Shown: one piece after another, positions 7,701 through 15,789 of the stretch | Position numbering within the stretch: position 1 is the stretch's first letter | Layout: every line of letters starts with the position of its first letter | Assembly: GCA_020639295.1 (NCBI GenBank) | Contig: JACKGY010000007.1 | Location: 367,287 to 431,286, forward strand | Direction of reading: 5' to 3' | DNA length: 64,000 nt | DNA from: Planctomycetota bacterium | GTDB taxonomy: Bacteria > Planctomycetota > GCA-002687715 > DRQF01 | Made by a program: the position numbers and the translations under genes | Notes under the pieces: generated by a model | Told to the model about the DNA's origin: nothing | Seen by the model: only the letters and a program-made list of their open reading frames with translations | The model's database searches: none

Positions 7701-9111
7701 GGAGCTGCTCCTCCTCGAGCTGCGCAGCGGACCGCCCCGTTCGGCGCGCGAGCTCGCCGCCCACCTCGGACTGGCTCTCACGCCCCTGGTCGCGACCCTC
7801 GAGGGGATGGTGGCGAGCGACCGGGCGACGGGGGGTGAATTCCGGCCCGGAGGTCGGGAGCGCGAGTACAGCACGGCGGAGACTCTGCGCCGGTTCCGGG
7901 CCCGGAGCCTCGCCCGGGCCCGGAAGGCGATCGAGCCGGCCGCGGCCGAGATCCTCGCCCTCTTCCTGCGCGCCTGGCACGGCCTCGACCGGCCGGGCCG
8001 CGACCTGGAGGCCGCCCTGGTCCGCCTCGAAGGACTGCGGATCCCGCTGCGCGAGCTGATCGACGACTTCCTGCCGGCGCGGGTCGAGAACCTCGTGCGC
8101 CGCGACCTCGACCCGCCCTTCTCCAGCGGGGCCTGGGTCTGGATCGCCGACGGGGGCGGCCGCGACACCGCGGTCCGACTCTATCGCCGGGAACGGGTGC
8201 CGCTCCTGGCTGCGACTCCGACCACGCCGGCCGCCGGACTCGATGTCGACGAGCAGGCGGTCATGGACGCGCTGGAGCGACTCGGCGCCGCCTTCTTCAG
8301 CGAGCTCATGGCCATCCTCCGGACGGCGGACCGGCAGCGGATCGAGGAGGCGCTCTGGCGGCTCGTCGGCCACGGTCTGGTGAGCAACGACGGACTCGAT
8401 GCCCTGGTCGGTCGGACCGAGCGCGCGCGGGCCGGCGGACGGCGTGGCCGTGGCCCGGGCGGTCGCTGGTTTCGAGTCGATCGTCTGTGGCTGGACGAGC
8501 CGAACACGACCGAGCGCCGACACGCCCAGGCGCTGACGCTCCTCGAACGGCACGGGATCCTCGGCGCCGCCTCCTGCGCGAGCGAGGATCTCGAGGGTGG
8601 CTTCGCCGCGGTCCTGCCGGTGCTGCGCGCCCTCGAGGACGCCGGACGGGTCCGGCGCGGCTACTTCGTCGCCGGCCTGGGCGGCGCCCAGTTCGCGCTG
8701 CCGGGAGCCGTCGACCGACTCCGGGCCGCGCGCGAGATCGCGGCCGGTGAGCCGGCCCGGCTCGTCGCGGTCACCGACCCGGCCCAGCCCTACGGGGCCG
8801 CGCTGCCCTGGCCGGCGACGCGTAGCGGAGCCCGGCCGCGCCGGCAGAGTGGCGCCCGGCTCGTCGCCATCGGCGGCCGACCGATCCTCTGGGCGGCGCC
8901 GGGTGGCCGGCAGATCCTGATCTTCGCCGCCGCGGACGATGCGGCGATCACGACGGCGGCGACCCTGCTCCACGAAGGGCTCCAGGGTCGGGCGGGACGA
9001 CGCTTCCGGATCGAGACGATCGACGGCGAACGCGTCCAGGACGCGGCCCTCGCCGCGCTCTTCCGCGCGGCCGGCTTCAAGGCCGACCTCGGCTGCCTGA
9101 GCGCCTGGTAG
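4714..9111 (+). CDS. lhr: Large ATP-dependent helicase Lhr
   Basis: 1465 residues, the normal length for full-length Lhr, a superfamily 2 3'-5' helicase linked to DNA repair and RNA processing. Visible motifs: Walker A PTGSGKT (41-47), motif II DEIH (161-164), SATV motif III, a second RecA domain with TSSLELGIDMESVDHV and QRIGRAGHGVGQRSQGSL, then the winged-helix/Lhr-core region and the long C-terminal extension that distinguishes Lhr from shorter relatives. I chose the ATG at 4714, immediately before RPFHPATQDWFARAF, because upstream codons translate the palindromic repeats. No accessory nuclease gene is adjacent. It converges with the FG-GAP gene. Confidence 0.95.
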   Translation: MRPFHPATQDWFARAFPAPTAVQIAGWARIVRAEHCLLIAPTGSGKTLAAFLWALDRCLAEAASTPGYRVLYVSPLKALAHDVERNLRRPLDGVTAVARERGEELRRPGVDLRTGDTSAAERRRMLRQPGEIMVTTPESLYLMLGSRMREHLRGVETVIVDEIHALAPTKRGAHLALSLERLETLCRRPPQRIGLSATVRPAELVASFLGGDRPVEIVDCSSPPAMDLEVRVPVADMERPDPDRLEGEADFLLARARELEGGADRPGLWPNLLVSLLATIDAHRSSIVFVNSRGLCERLARRLNDLDRARRGDGPDADATTDPDARPLVRSHHGSMSQAQRREVEGLLERGELRGLIATSSLELGIDMESVDHVVMLESPGSVARGLQRIGRAGHGVGQRSQGSLMPKHRGDLLEAAVVAAEMRAGRIEALDLPENPLDVLAQQIVATVAVADATPDELYASFRRARNFRALSRGLFDRVVDMLSGRHASVDFAELAPRLVHDREHDRLRARRGAAMLARTSGGTIPDRGLFPVQIAPTGPRVGELDEEMVYESRAGDVITLGASSWRVLEIRHDRVLVEPAGGAPGRLPFWKGDGPGRPIELGRALGAFLRRLDQDREATSIEALQAEMLLDPHAATNLLAYVDDQRRAVGALAHDRRLVVERFRDEHGDWRIVIHSPLGARVHAPWALAIESALRRRRRLDLQLLWNDDGILLRFADCSEAPGAEELIPTAGEVEELILEQLADSALYAALFRENAARALLLPRRGPGRRSALWLQRLRARSLMAATRGQPDFPIALESHRAALRDVFDLESLRRLLDDCARGRIAIHEVETPRPSPFARSLVLAFTAAWLYEGDAPAAETRARALALDPELLRELLGHEDLRQLLDAVAIDEVVAELRGLAGSRLPRDADQLHDLLRRLPFLDREEIRERVGDAIEDRLDVLFAEGRVVEFEGGDRSLLAAVENAALLRDALGLVPRRAIPEPLAARRDDALEELLLLELRSGPPRSARELAAHLGLALTPLVATLEGMVASDRATGGEFRPGGREREYSTAETLRRFRARSLARARKAIEPAAAEILALFLRAWHGLDRPGRDLEAALVRLEGLRIPLRELIDDFLPARVENLVRRDLDPPFSSGAWVWIADGGGRDTAVRLYRRERVPLLAATPTTPAAGLDVDEQAVMDALERLGAAFFSELMAILRTADRQRIEEALWRLVGHGLVSNDGLDALVGRTERARAGGRRGRGPGGRWFRVDRLWLDEPNTTERRHAQALTLLERHGILGAASCASEDLEGGFAAVLPVLRALEDAGRVRRGYFVAGLGGAQFALPGAVDRLRAAREIAAGEPARLVAVTDPAQPYGAALPWPATRSGARPRRQSGARLVAIGGRPILWAAPGGRQILIFAAADDAAITTAATLLHEGLQGRAGRRFRIETIDGERVQDAALAALFRAAGFKADLGCLSAW

Positions 9112-9155
9112 GTCCGCGGCGGCTGTGGCGCGAGGCCCCGGACCGCCGCGCGACC
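9111..9155. terminator. Hairpin between convergent lhr and FG-GAP genes
   Basis: GGTC-CGCGGCGG (9111-9122) pairs with CCGCCGCG-c-GACC (9143-9155), a 12-bp stem with one bulge and a 20-base loop, filling the gap between two converging stops. No U-run follows on either strand, so it would be a weak or factor-assisted bidirectional terminator. Confidence 0.4.
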
Positions 9156-9156
9156 C

Positions 9157-10401
9157 TCAGCGGCCGGTGGGCAGGCGCTTGTAGAAGAACACGAAGCCGT
9201 GCAGGGTCTCGCCCGGGCGCAGATCGCCGCGTTCCTTCAGCAGCCGGCCCTGGCGGTCGCCGAGGACGACGTAGTCCGCCGCCTCGGGGTCGAAATCCCG
9301 CTTCTCCTCGGCGAGCCGACGGAAGTAGGCGTTGATCCGGGCCTCGACCTCGGCGAGTTCGACCTCGATCTCCTTCAGCCGGGCCAGTTCCTTCGGGCCG
9401 AGCGAACGCTCGCGCTGGCGCATGGGCTGGAGATCGCCGACCAGGAGGTCGAGAAGACCGTCGCCGTCGTAGTTGACCACGCAGGGCTTGGCGCGGGCCG
9501 CCGGTCGGACCGGACGCTCGCCGTCATGGAGCGTCGGTTCCCAGAGGTCGCGCGCCGGGCCGACGAGATCGACCCCGGCGGCGTAGACCGGAGGTCCCGC
9601 GTCGGCGACGTTGCGGAACAGCTGCACCCGGCCGTCGCCACCACCGACGATGAGGTCGACCCGGCCGTCGCCGTCCCAGTCCGCGGTCGTGGGGCCGGCG
9701 TCGCCGTCACCCACCGTGATCAGCTCGCCGGCGGCCTCGAGCCGGACGCGCCGCGGTCCGAAGACCTCCTTGCCGTCGCGCCGCTCCCCGGGGATGAGGA
9801 TGACGTGGCCGAGGATGTTGCCCACCAGGAGGTCGAGATCGCCATCGCCATCCCAGTCGACCACGTGGGGCGACGCGGCGAGGTTCTCGATTCCGATCGG
9901 TTCACCCCGACGATCGATGCGGCCGGCATGGATCTTCCGGCCCTTGAAATCCCGGATCTCGGTCGCCTCGGCGAACTTGCCGGCGCCGAGGCCGCGGAAG
10001 ACGTAGAGGTGGCCAGGCGAGTAGGAGCCGGAGACGATGTCCGGAATTCCGTCGCGATCGAGGTCCACGACCCGTGGACCGAAGCCGATGCATCAGCCGG
10101 CGGGGACGGTGGCCTCGCGGCCGCCGGCCACCAGGTACTCGAAGTTCTCGTAGCGCGGCGCCCCGACTCTGCCCCGATTGCGGTAGATCCGGAGCTTGCC
10201 GTCGCCGAACTGACCGACCAGGAGATCGGCGAGGCCGTCGCCGTCGAGGTCCTGAACCCAGGGCGCCGCGTGACCGACCTCGACGTCGATCGGCCGGCCG
10301 GCGCACTCGAGCACCTGCGGCGGCGCCAGCTCCTGGGCCGCCGCGGCCAGACCGAAGCCCAAAAGGGCGACCAGGAAGCTCCTCGTCCTCGACATGATCA
10401 T
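9157..10401 (-). CDS. FG-GAP/VCBS repeat protein with in-frame UGA, candidate selenoprotein
   Basis: 414 residues if the TGA at 10093-10095 (codon 103) is decoded. The same frame runs uninterrupted on both sides: before it a signal peptide (SFLVALLGFGLAAAAQ) and one repeat (LDGDGLADLLVGQFGDG), after it CIGFGPRVVDLDRDGIPD and three more FG-GAP repeats (DWDGDGDLDLL, DWDGDGRVDLI, NYDGDGLLDLL), then a charged coiled-coil tail. Such calcium-binding beta-propeller proteins are secreted. The ATG at 10401 has AGGAGG six bases upstream; the part after the TGA has no ribosome site of its own. A hairpin suited to SelB lies 20 bases after the TGA, and this genome uses Sec in fdhA. The product would have a Sec-Cys pair just before a repeat. 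The alternative is a nonsense mutation or a sequencing error. Confidence 0.75.
10062..10080 (-). promoter_or_regulatory. Candidate SECIS hairpin of the FG-GAP gene
   Basis: On the minus strand GGTCCACG and CGTGGACC form a perfect 8-bp stem around a GGT loop. The loop starts 20 bases after the in-frame TGA, within the range known for bacterial SECIS elements (roughly 16-37 bases), and begins with G as those loops do. It lies inside the coding region, encoding GPRVVDL, so part of the symmetry could come from coding constraint. Confidence 0.6.
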
Positions 10402-10465
10402 GGTCTTCCTCCTCTCCCCGGCATCGAGGCCGGGCCGGTCGACGATCCGGTCACCGCCGCCATCC

Positions 10466-10891
10466 TCAGGCGCGCGCGACGGTCCGGTAGAGTGCACCGT
10501 CCTCCTTGGCCCGGAATCTCAGGCTCTCGAGCCAGCGCGAGACCTCCTCGCGGCGCGGGTGACCGGGGCGCACCGTGTTGTAGAGGTAGCGCAGGCCCTT
10601 CGCCGCCGCCTCCTTCTCGAGGTTCTCGACGATGAAGCGACCGACCCCCTGGTCCCGGCTCTCCGGGTCGACCGCGATCTGGATCTCGGCGTCGCCCCAG
10701 ACCACGTCGAGCCAGCCGAAGCCGACGCGGCGACCGTCGTCCTCGACGTGCCACCACTCCCCGGGGAGGAGCTCCCCGTCGCGACAACTCGAGAACCGGG
10801 CGTCGAAGATCCCGGCCTCGGCGCCGCCGATCACGCGGGCCTTGTCGGCATCCCAGGTCGCGGGATGCTCGGCGATCCACTTCAGGCTCAT
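10466..10891 (-). CDS. GNAT-family N-acetyltransferase
   Basis: 141 residues. The central VWGDAEIQIAVDPESRDQGV followed by GRFIVENLEKEAAAKGL is the GNAT acetyl-CoA site; here the usual Q/RxxGxG/A motif reads RDQGVG. The substrate is unknown. The ATG at 10891 has GAGGAG eight bases upstream; an open frame further upstream runs through an intergenic hairpin and was discarded. It lies 64 bases before the FG-GAP gene on the same strand, so the two may share a transcript. The C-terminal half (RPGHPRREEVSRWLESLRFR) is consistent with the last strands of the fold. Confidence 0.78.
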   Translation of the reverse strand: MSLKWIAEHPATWDADKARVIGGAEAGIFDARFSSCRDGELLPGEWWHVEDDGRRVGFGWLDVVWGDAEIQIAVDPESRDQGVGRFIVENLEKEAAAKGLRYLYNTVRPGHPRREEVSRWLESLRFRAKEDGALYRTVARA

Positions 10892-10993
10892 GTTCGGACT
10901 CCTCGTTCGGGGCGCGGCCCGTCCCGCACCGTCCCTGATCGCACCAGCTCGGCCCCGCCGGCGCAAGTCCCGGCCGGACCGGGGTCGAAAAGT

Positions 10994-11032
10994 GAGGCCT
11001 CCCGAGCCCCGGGGGGAAGCTCGGGAGGCCTC
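10994..11032 (-). terminator. Perfect 14-bp hairpin followed by TTTT on the minus strand
   Basis: GAGGCCTCCCGAGC (10994-11007) and GCTCGGGAGGCCTC (11019-11032) pair perfectly around an 11-base loop; read on the minus strand it is followed by ACTTTTCG. It sits in the divergent gap between the GNAT gene and the ECF sigma gene, where no gene ends on that strand. It could attenuate the GNAT transcript or stop antisense transcription coming from the sigma operon. Confidence 0.5.
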
Positions 11033-11114
11033 GATCACGGGCCGGGGCCCATGTCTCGTCCGGGCCGCGACCGGGCGGGCGACGAAGCCGCCCCCGCCGT
11101 CGGGTCGCGAGTGA

Positions 11115-11120
11115 TAGAAT
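11115..11120 (+). promoter_or_regulatory. Extended -10 promoter element for ECF sigma/kinase unit
   Basis: TGATAGAAT contains the -10 hexamer TAGAAT (11115-11120) with an adjacent TG, 64 bases before the sigma-factor ATG in GC-rich sequence. No good -35 is visible. The predicted leader is about 57 bases. Confidence 0.4.
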
Positions 11121-11184
11121 CCGGCCTGACGCCGCCGAGACTCTCCGTCGGGGCCGCCGTTTCGGGACCGAAATCGAGCACGAG

Positions 11185-11859
11185 ATGAGCTCAGCGAGCG
11201 AGATCACCTGTTGGACCATGGTGAAGGCCGCGGCCGCCGGCGACGCCGAGGCGCGCGGCGACTTCGCCGGCCGCTACCTGGACGTGGTCCGGGCCTACCT
11301 GGGTGCCCGCTGGCGTCAGGGCCCGTTGCGCGACGCGCTGGACGACGCGGTGCAGGACGTCTTCCTCGAGTGTTTCAAGCCCACCGGGCCCCTGGAGGGC
11401 ATCGACCCGGACGGACCGGCGCGTTTCCGCAGCTTCCTCTACTCGGTGGTTCGCAACGTCGCCCGCCGCCACGAGGAACGGCAGCTCGCCCGCAACCGGC
11501 GCGAGGAATCGGGCGTCTCGCGGATCGAGACCGACGCCGACAGCCTGGCGACCACCTTCGACAAGGCCTGGGCCCGGGCGATGATCAAGCAGGCGGGCCT
11601 GCGCCAGCGGCTGCAGGCCGAGGCCGGCGGCGCCGATGCCCTGCGCCGAGTGGAGATCCTGCGCTTGCGCTTCGGCGAGAACCTGCCGGTGCGCGCGATC
11701 GCCGACCGCCTGGAGATGGACCGGGACCTCTGCCACGCGGAACTCCGCAAGGCTCGCGCCGAGTTCCAGCGCGCCCTGCGCGAGGAGGTCCTGTACCATA
11801 ACCCGCAGGGCAAGGACGTGGACGCCGAGTGCCTCAAGCTCCTCGAACTCCTGCGCTGA
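11185..11859 (+). CDS. ECF-subfamily RNA polymerase sigma factor
   Basis: 224 residues. Region 2 is at about 30-100 (YLGARWRQGPLRDALDDAVQ then DVFLECF, and FRSFLYSVVRNVARRHEERQ) and region 4 at about 145-190 (ILRLRFGENLPVRAIADRLE then MDRDLCHAELRKARAEF). It lacks region 3, as ECF factors do. No anti-sigma gene is adjacent; instead a transmembrane Ser/Thr kinase starts 84 bases downstream, the pairing common in planctomycetes where phosphorylation is thought to control the sigma factor. That mode of control is inferred here. Confidence 0.88.
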   Translation: MSSASEITCWTMVKAAAAGDAEARGDFAGRYLDVVRAYLGARWRQGPLRDALDDAVQDVFLECFKPTGPLEGIDPDGPARFRSFLYSVVRNVARRHEERQLARNRREESGVSRIETDADSLATTFDKAWARAMIKQAGLRQRLQAEAGGADALRRVEILRLRFGENLPVRAIADRLEMDRDLCHAELRKARAEFQRALREEVLYHNPQGKDVDAECLKLLELLR

Positions 11860-11943
11860 AGGCCGGCCGGCGAATCGAGCCCGGATTTCGGCGCGCGATC
11901 GGTCCCCAGCCCGGAGTCAGCTGACGAGATCCGGACCACAGCG

Positions 11944-14900
11944 ATGACCGACCGCCCCGACGACGAAGCGCTCGACGACCTCGACGACCTCGATCAGGTC
12001 TGGGACCTCGGTCTGCAGGACCTCTTCGACGGCCGTCAGGTCGAGGCCGACGCCAACTCCGCCGAGCCGGTTCCCGGCGACCGTTGCGGCCGCTTCCTTC
12101 TGGTCGAGGAGATCGCCCAGGGCGGCATGGGCCGGGTCTTCAGGGCCCTCGACGAGCGGCTCGACCGCGACGTCGCGGTCAAGGTCCTGCGGGCGCGTCT
12201 GCGCCGGGACGACCAGATGACCGCGCGATTCCTGGAGGAAGCACGCATCGCCGGTCAGCTCCAGCACCCGGGCATCCTGCCGGTCTACGACGTCGGCCTG
12301 GATGCCCAGGATCGGCCCTGGTTCGCGATGAAGCTGGTCGAGGGCCGAACGCTGGCCGAGATCCTGCGCGAGCGCGGCGCCCCGGACGAGGAGCTGGCTC
12401 GCTTCCTGGGCATCCTCGCCGCGGTCTGTCAGGCCGTCGGCTACGCCCATTCGCGCGGGGTCGTGCACCGCGACCTCAAGCCGGCCAACGTCATGATCGG
12501 GCCTCACGGCGAGGTCCAGGTCCTCGACTGGGGCTTCGCCAAGGTGCTCCAGGCCGCCCGCCGCGCCGGGCGAGCCGCGGAACCCCGGACCGCGAGCGGG
12601 TCCGACGCGCCGCCGATCGGCTCGGACAGCAGCCGCAGCGTCAGCGGCTCGGTGCTGGGCACGCCGCGCTACATGGCTCCGGAGCAGGCGCGCGGCGAGA
12701 TCGAAAGCCTCGATCAGCGCACCGACGTCTTCGCCCTGGGCGGCATCCTCTGCGAGATCCTCTGCGATCAGCCCCCCTGGGGCCGCGGCGACGACGGCTC
12801 CCCGCTCGACCGCGCCGCGCGCGGCGACATGAGCGAGACGGCCGCGGCCCTCGCGGGTTGCGCTGCCGATCCCGAGCTGATCGCGCTGGCGCGTCACTGC
12901 CTGGCCGTCGTTCCCGGGGATCGACCGGGCGACGCCGGAGTGCTGGCGGCCGCCCTGGGCGACTACCTGGCCGCCGCCGAGGCTCGGACCCGCCAGGCCC
13001 GGGTCGAGGCCGAGGCGGCCCGGGCCAGCGCCGCGCACGAACGCCGTGCCCGGCTCATGACCCTGGCGCTCGGCATCGTCCTCGTCGCGGTCGCCGCCGC
13101 GGTGGCCTGGTTCGTCTGGCGCGGCGACGTCGAGCGCCGCGAGGACCTCGCCCGGCGCCGCGAGAGGTTCCGCGAGGCGCTGGCCGACGCCGGCGACCAT
13201 CTGGACCGGGCCGAGTGGAGCCTCGCCGCCGAGTCGCTGACCCGGGCCCGACTGGTCCTCGGCGAACCACCCGCCGTCGCGCTGGTCGCCGAACTCGACC
13301 AGGCCGAACGCCAGCTCGAGAACCGCCGACTCGCCTGGGAGAAGGAGAGCCGGGAGAAAGGCCGGCTCGACGACTTCCGCTCCCGGCTCGAGGCGATCAG
13401 GCTGAGCCCGATGACCGAGCCGGGCGAGGGCGGCGAGGACTACGCCGCCTGTTTCGCCGACTTCGGCGCCGCCGTCATCGCCCATTCGCCCGAGCGCTCC
13501 TACGTCGAGCTCGCCCAGCTACCGGCGGACGTCCGCGAGGCCGTGCGGCTCGCGCTCGACGACTGGGCCTCCCGCGAACGCGCGATCGAGGCCCGGCGAC
13601 CGCCCCAGCCCGAGGGCCAGCACTCGGACAAGCTGCTCCAGCTGGCCCAGTTCCTCGACCGCGACCCCTGGCGGCGCGGCCTGCGCGCCGCCGTGCTCGA
13701 ACGCGACGAGGAGGCGCTGCGGCGGATCGCCGAGGACGCGAGCCGCCAGGGCGTCGACCCGAAGGACGCGCTCCTCTTGGCCACCACCCTGCAGCGGGAT
13801 GGCCAGATCGAGGTCGCGATCGGCATCCTGATGGCATCCTGGCGCCGTCACCCGCACGACGTCTGGCTCAGTCACCACCTCGCCCGCATGCTCGCGGACG
13901 GCATGCGCGACCCCGCGCGCCGTGCGGCCGATGCCGAGCTCGCCATCCGTCATGCCTCGATCGCGATGGCGCTGGGAACCGACAGCCCGTTCCTCCGCGA
14001 TCAGCTGATCTCGCTGCTCCTCGCCCTCGGCCGTCGCCAGGAAGCGCTGGCGATGATCGAGGCCTGGCGCGGCGAGATGGATGACGCCCGTCTCGGCCGG
14101 ATCGCCAACGAGCTGCCCGAAGACGAGGCGGTCGCCCTGCTCGAGAATGCGCTGCGCGATCGGCCGCGGTCGGTCGAGCTCCATCTCCGTCTGGTCAACG
14201 AGTACCTGCGCGTCGCCGACCTCGAAGCCGCCGAGACGGCGCTGCGGCGCGCGCTCGCCCAGGCCGGCGACGCGGTGCCCCTGGTCTGCGCCCTGGCCGA
14301 GCTGATGCTCCAGTCCGGGCGGCTCGAGGAGGCGACCCGCATGCTGGTCAGCGCCGGCGTGGACGAGGAGAGCCGGCGACTGCGCGACCGCATCGCCCGC
14401 TTCCGGCGCGCGATCCTGCGTGGCGGCCCGCTCGACCTCCTCTCCCGCTGCGAGCGGGCCCAGGTCCAGGCCCTGCGCGGCGACGAGGGCGCGGCCCGCG
14501 ACGAATGGCTCACCGTCCTCCGCGAGGGCGAGGCCCGGCCCCGCGACAACGCCCCCCTGGCGGGCCGGGGCCTCGGGCCCGGGATCGCCGCCGGGGGCCT
14601 CGGCCTCGGCCCGCGACGGCTCCTGCGCGGTCCGATCTCCGGTCCCCGGCCCCCTCGGCAGGACGCGCTGGCCGCCCTGCTCGCCAGCGCCGCCGCTGGC
14701 GGCGCGCAGGACGCGATCGCCCTCCTCGACCGGATCATCGGCTGCCTCGACGCCCTGCGCGACGACGACGTCGCGGCCAGCTTCCCGGTCGCGCGCGAGT
14801 TCCAGGCCATCCTCCGGGACCGGCGCCTCCCGGCGCTCTACGACCGGATCGAGGAGCTGATCGCCACCGATGACGGCGGCCGGCTCGATCGGCTCCGCGA

Positions 14901-14982
14901 CCAGATCGCGAGCCTGGCGCGGACCGCCACCAGGCCCGCCCGGCCCCCGGAGGCGGAGGAAGGCCCGGGCCCGCCCCGTTGA
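11944..14982 (+). CDS. Transmembrane Ser/Thr protein kinase with TPR-like repeats
   Basis: 1012 residues. Cytoplasmic kinase domain at about 50-345: glycine loop IAQGGMGRVF, catalytic HRDLKPAN (175-182), metal-binding DWG instead of DFG at 195-197 (a variant familiar in this bacterial family) and GTPRYMAPEQ. A coiled segment precedes one membrane helix at about 372-394. The outer part of about 600 residues consists of helical TPR-like repeats (for example WLSHHLARML, IEAWRGEMDDARLGRIANEL, AETALRRALAQAGD). It follows an ECF sigma gene and probably forms a signalling pair with it. The tail is rich in Pro/Gly/Arg. The external signal is unknown. Confidence 0.9.
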   Translation: MTDRPDDEALDDLDDLDQVWDLGLQDLFDGRQVEADANSAEPVPGDRCGRFLLVEEIAQGGMGRVFRALDERLDRDVAVKVLRARLRRDDQMTARFLEEARIAGQLQHPGILPVYDVGLDAQDRPWFAMKLVEGRTLAEILRERGAPDEELARFLGILAAVCQAVGYAHSRGVVHRDLKPANVMIGPHGEVQVLDWGFAKVLQAARRAGRAAEPRTASGSDAPPIGSDSSRSVSGSVLGTPRYMAPEQARGEIESLDQRTDVFALGGILCEILCDQPPWGRGDDGSPLDRAARGDMSETAAALAGCAADPELIALARHCLAVVPGDRPGDAGVLAAALGDYLAAAEARTRQARVEAEAARASAAHERRARLMTLALGIVLVAVAAAVAWFVWRGDVERREDLARRRERFREALADAGDHLDRAEWSLAAESLTRARLVLGEPPAVALVAELDQAERQLENRRLAWEKESREKGRLDDFRSRLEAIRLSPMTEPGEGGEDYAACFADFGAAVIAHSPERSYVELAQLPADVREAVRLALDDWASRERAIEARRPPQPEGQHSDKLLQLAQFLDRDPWRRGLRAAVLERDEEALRRIAEDASRQGVDPKDALLLATTLQRDGQIEVAIGILMASWRRHPHDVWLSHHLARMLADGMRDPARRAADAELAIRHASIAMALGTDSPFLRDQLISLLLALGRRQEALAMIEAWRGEMDDARLGRIANELPEDEAVALLENALRDRPRSVELHLRLVNEYLRVADLEAAETALRRALAQAGDAVPLVCALAELMLQSGRLEEATRMLVSAGVDEESRRLRDRIARFRRAILRGGPLDLLSRCERAQVQALRGDEGAARDEWLTVLREGEARPRDNAPLAGRGLGPGIAAGGLGLGPRRLLRGPISGPRPPRQDALAALLASAAAGGAQDAIALLDRIIGCLDALRDDDVAASFPVAREFQAILRDRRLPALYDRIEELIATDDGGRLDRLRDQIASLARTATRPARPPEAEEGPGPPR

Positions 14983-15053
14983 TCGATGTTGGCGGGAATG
15001 ACTTGGCCACCGGTCCTGTTGCAGCCAGCATGACTCCAGAACGAGGCAAGACG

Positions 15054-15737
15054 ATGGACTCCGGCACGCCCTCCCTGCTCGTGACCCTGCTGTTGACCCT
15101 GCTCCTTGCCGCCTGCGGCTCGAAGTCGGGCGACCGGGACCAGGCGCCGGCGGCGGGCGGGAGCGGCGCGGTCGCCGATGGCGACCAGAAGGGCGAGGAC
15201 GAGACCATGAAGCCGACGGGGGATGGAGAGCTGGAGGTCGCCACCTTCGGCGCCGGTTGCTACTGGTGCACCGAGGCGGTCCTCCAGCAGGTCGACGGGG
15301 TCAAGAAGATCGAATCCGGGTTCATGGGCGGCACCGTCGCCGACCCGAGCTACGAGGACGTCTGCACCGGGATGACCGGACATGCGGAGGTCGTCCAGGT
15401 CCGGTTCGATCCCCGGGTGATCAGCTACGAGCACCTGCTCGACTGGTTCTGGAAGCTCCACGACCCGACCACGTTGAACCGGCAGGGCAACGACCACGGC
15501 ACCCAGTACCGCTCGGTCATCTTCTGGCACTCCGAGGCGCAGCGCGAGACGGCGCTGGCCAGCCGGAAGGCCGCCCAGGTCGACTTCAGCGCGCCGATCG
15601 TCACCGAGATCAGCCCGGCCGGGCCCTTCTACAAGGCCAAGCTCTCGCACCAGGACTACTACCGCACCAACAAGTCCCAGGGCTACTGCCGCTACGTCAT
15701 CGCCCCGAAGCTGAAGAAACTCGGTCTCGAACACTGA
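15054..15737 (+). CDS. msrA: Peptide methionine sulfoxide reductase A, lipoprotein form
   Basis: 227 residues. MsrA reduces methionine-S-sulfoxide in damaged proteins. The catalytic GAGCYWCTEA holds Cys69 (nucleophile) and Cys72; TGHAEVVQVRFDP, NDHGTQYRS and the late SQGYCRY Cys complete the family pattern. The start at 15054 gives a lipoprotein signal peptide (LLVTLLLTLLLAAC, lipid Cys21) and a linker rich in Gly and Ala, so the enzyme acts outside the cytoplasm, anchored to a membrane. A purine-rich GAGG lies before the ATG. Earlier in-frame starts would bury the signal peptide. Cys, not Sec, is used in this active site. Confidence 0.93.
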   Translation: MDSGTPSLLVTLLLTLLLAACGSKSGDRDQAPAAGGSGAVADGDQKGEDETMKPTGDGELEVATFGAGCYWCTEAVLQQVDGVKKIESGFMGGTVADPSYEDVCTGMTGHAEVVQVRFDPRVISYEHLLDWFWKLHDPTTLNRQGNDHGTQYRSVIFWHSEAQRETALASRKAAQVDFSAPIVTEISPAGPFYKAKLSHQDYYRTNKSQGYCRYVIAPKLKKLGLEH

Positions 15738-15789
15738 ACTGCGCGGTCCCGCGGCCGGTCCTCCGGTGGCGATCGAGTCGCTCCGACTG

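Noticed and set aside
9157..10068. FG-GAP gene as two separate genes, or as a plain pseudogene
   Set aside because: The frame is identical on both sides of the TGA with no other disruption, the downstream part lacks a ribosome site, and a SECIS-like hairpin follows. Kept open as an alternative but not preferred.
15054..15737. Selenocysteine in MsrA
   Set aside because: The active site reads GCYWC with TGC codons; there is no in-frame TGA before the normal end of the protein.
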